From the NCBI GenBank assembly GCA_027364825.1, contig DAHXOM010000288.1, positions 1 through 23,269 on the forward strand: a DNA stretch of 23,269 nt, in the 5' to 3' direction. The translations under genes and the position numbers were made by a program. Below are positions 23,245 to 23,269 of the stretch, piece by piece; position 1 is the first letter of the stretch, and every line of letters begins with the position of its first letter. The notes below the pieces were generated by a model that did no database searches, was not told where the DNA came from, and was given only the letters and a program-made list of their open reading frames with translations. Source of the DNA: a bacterium (GTDB lineage: Bacteria; JAMCPX01).

Positions 23245-23269
23245 CTAATACCATCCTGAAGGTACATAA

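Overview
The window (about 23 kb, moderate GC) is a dense bacterial chromosomal segment. It holds 21 protein genes that I accept, one tRNA, one candidate small RNA and several terminators. The gene set suggests an anaerobic Desulfobacterota/Deltaproteobacteria-type organism: a secG-tRNA-Leu(GAG) pair as in proteobacteria, a mitochondrial-type citrate synthase, a DUF2378-like protein, a cytidylate-kinase-like protein of a type common in that group, and a long acyl-CoA dehydrogenase. That placement is inference; there is no rRNA in the window to confirm it.

Layout. Positions 1-2.9 kb: a cytidylate-kinase-like gene (+), a candidate small RNA with its own promoter and terminator (-), a glycine-tailed RRM RNA-binding protein (-), a 60-residue unknown protein (-) and a DUF2378/V4R-like unknown (+). 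Positions 2.9-11.0 kb: a long minus-strand run, read from high to low coordinates as MFS transporter, Est30-like esterase, tandem universal stress protein, gap, pgk, tpiA, secG, tRNA-Leu(GAG), acyl-CoA dehydrogenase. The genes from esterase to secG overlap or nearly touch, so lower glycolysis, a stress protein and a secretion component look co-transcribed. The acyl-CoA dehydrogenase is visibly richer in GC than its neighbours. Positions 11.0-11.3 kb: two tandem copies of a ~106-bp repeat carrying a GC-rich palindrome. Positions 11.3-13.8 kb (+): ttcA, galU and a secreted unknown overlapping galU by four bases.

Positions 13.9-19.7 kb (-): feoB with a Fur-like operator, then two adjacent ArsA/Get3-family ATPases whose stop/start codons overlap each other and murJ. 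The two ATPases have complementary active-site losses, which predicts an obligate heterodimer with one complete composite ATP site. They match the layout of the mycobacterial Rv3679/Rv3680 pair. A 26-bp motif that includes the stop codon is shared by the ends of murJ and feoB. Positions 19.8-21.8 kb (+): archease and rtcB, the RNA-ligase module, with a 21-bp (seven-codon) tandem repeat expanded inside rtcB. Positions 21.9-23.2 kb (-): citrate synthase with its own terminator and a promoter overlapped by a perfect 14-bp palindrome.

The most promising leads are the complementary ATPase pair coupled to murJ, the small RNA next to the RRM gene, the stop-codon-associated 26-bp repeat, and the palindromic 106-bp tandem repeat.
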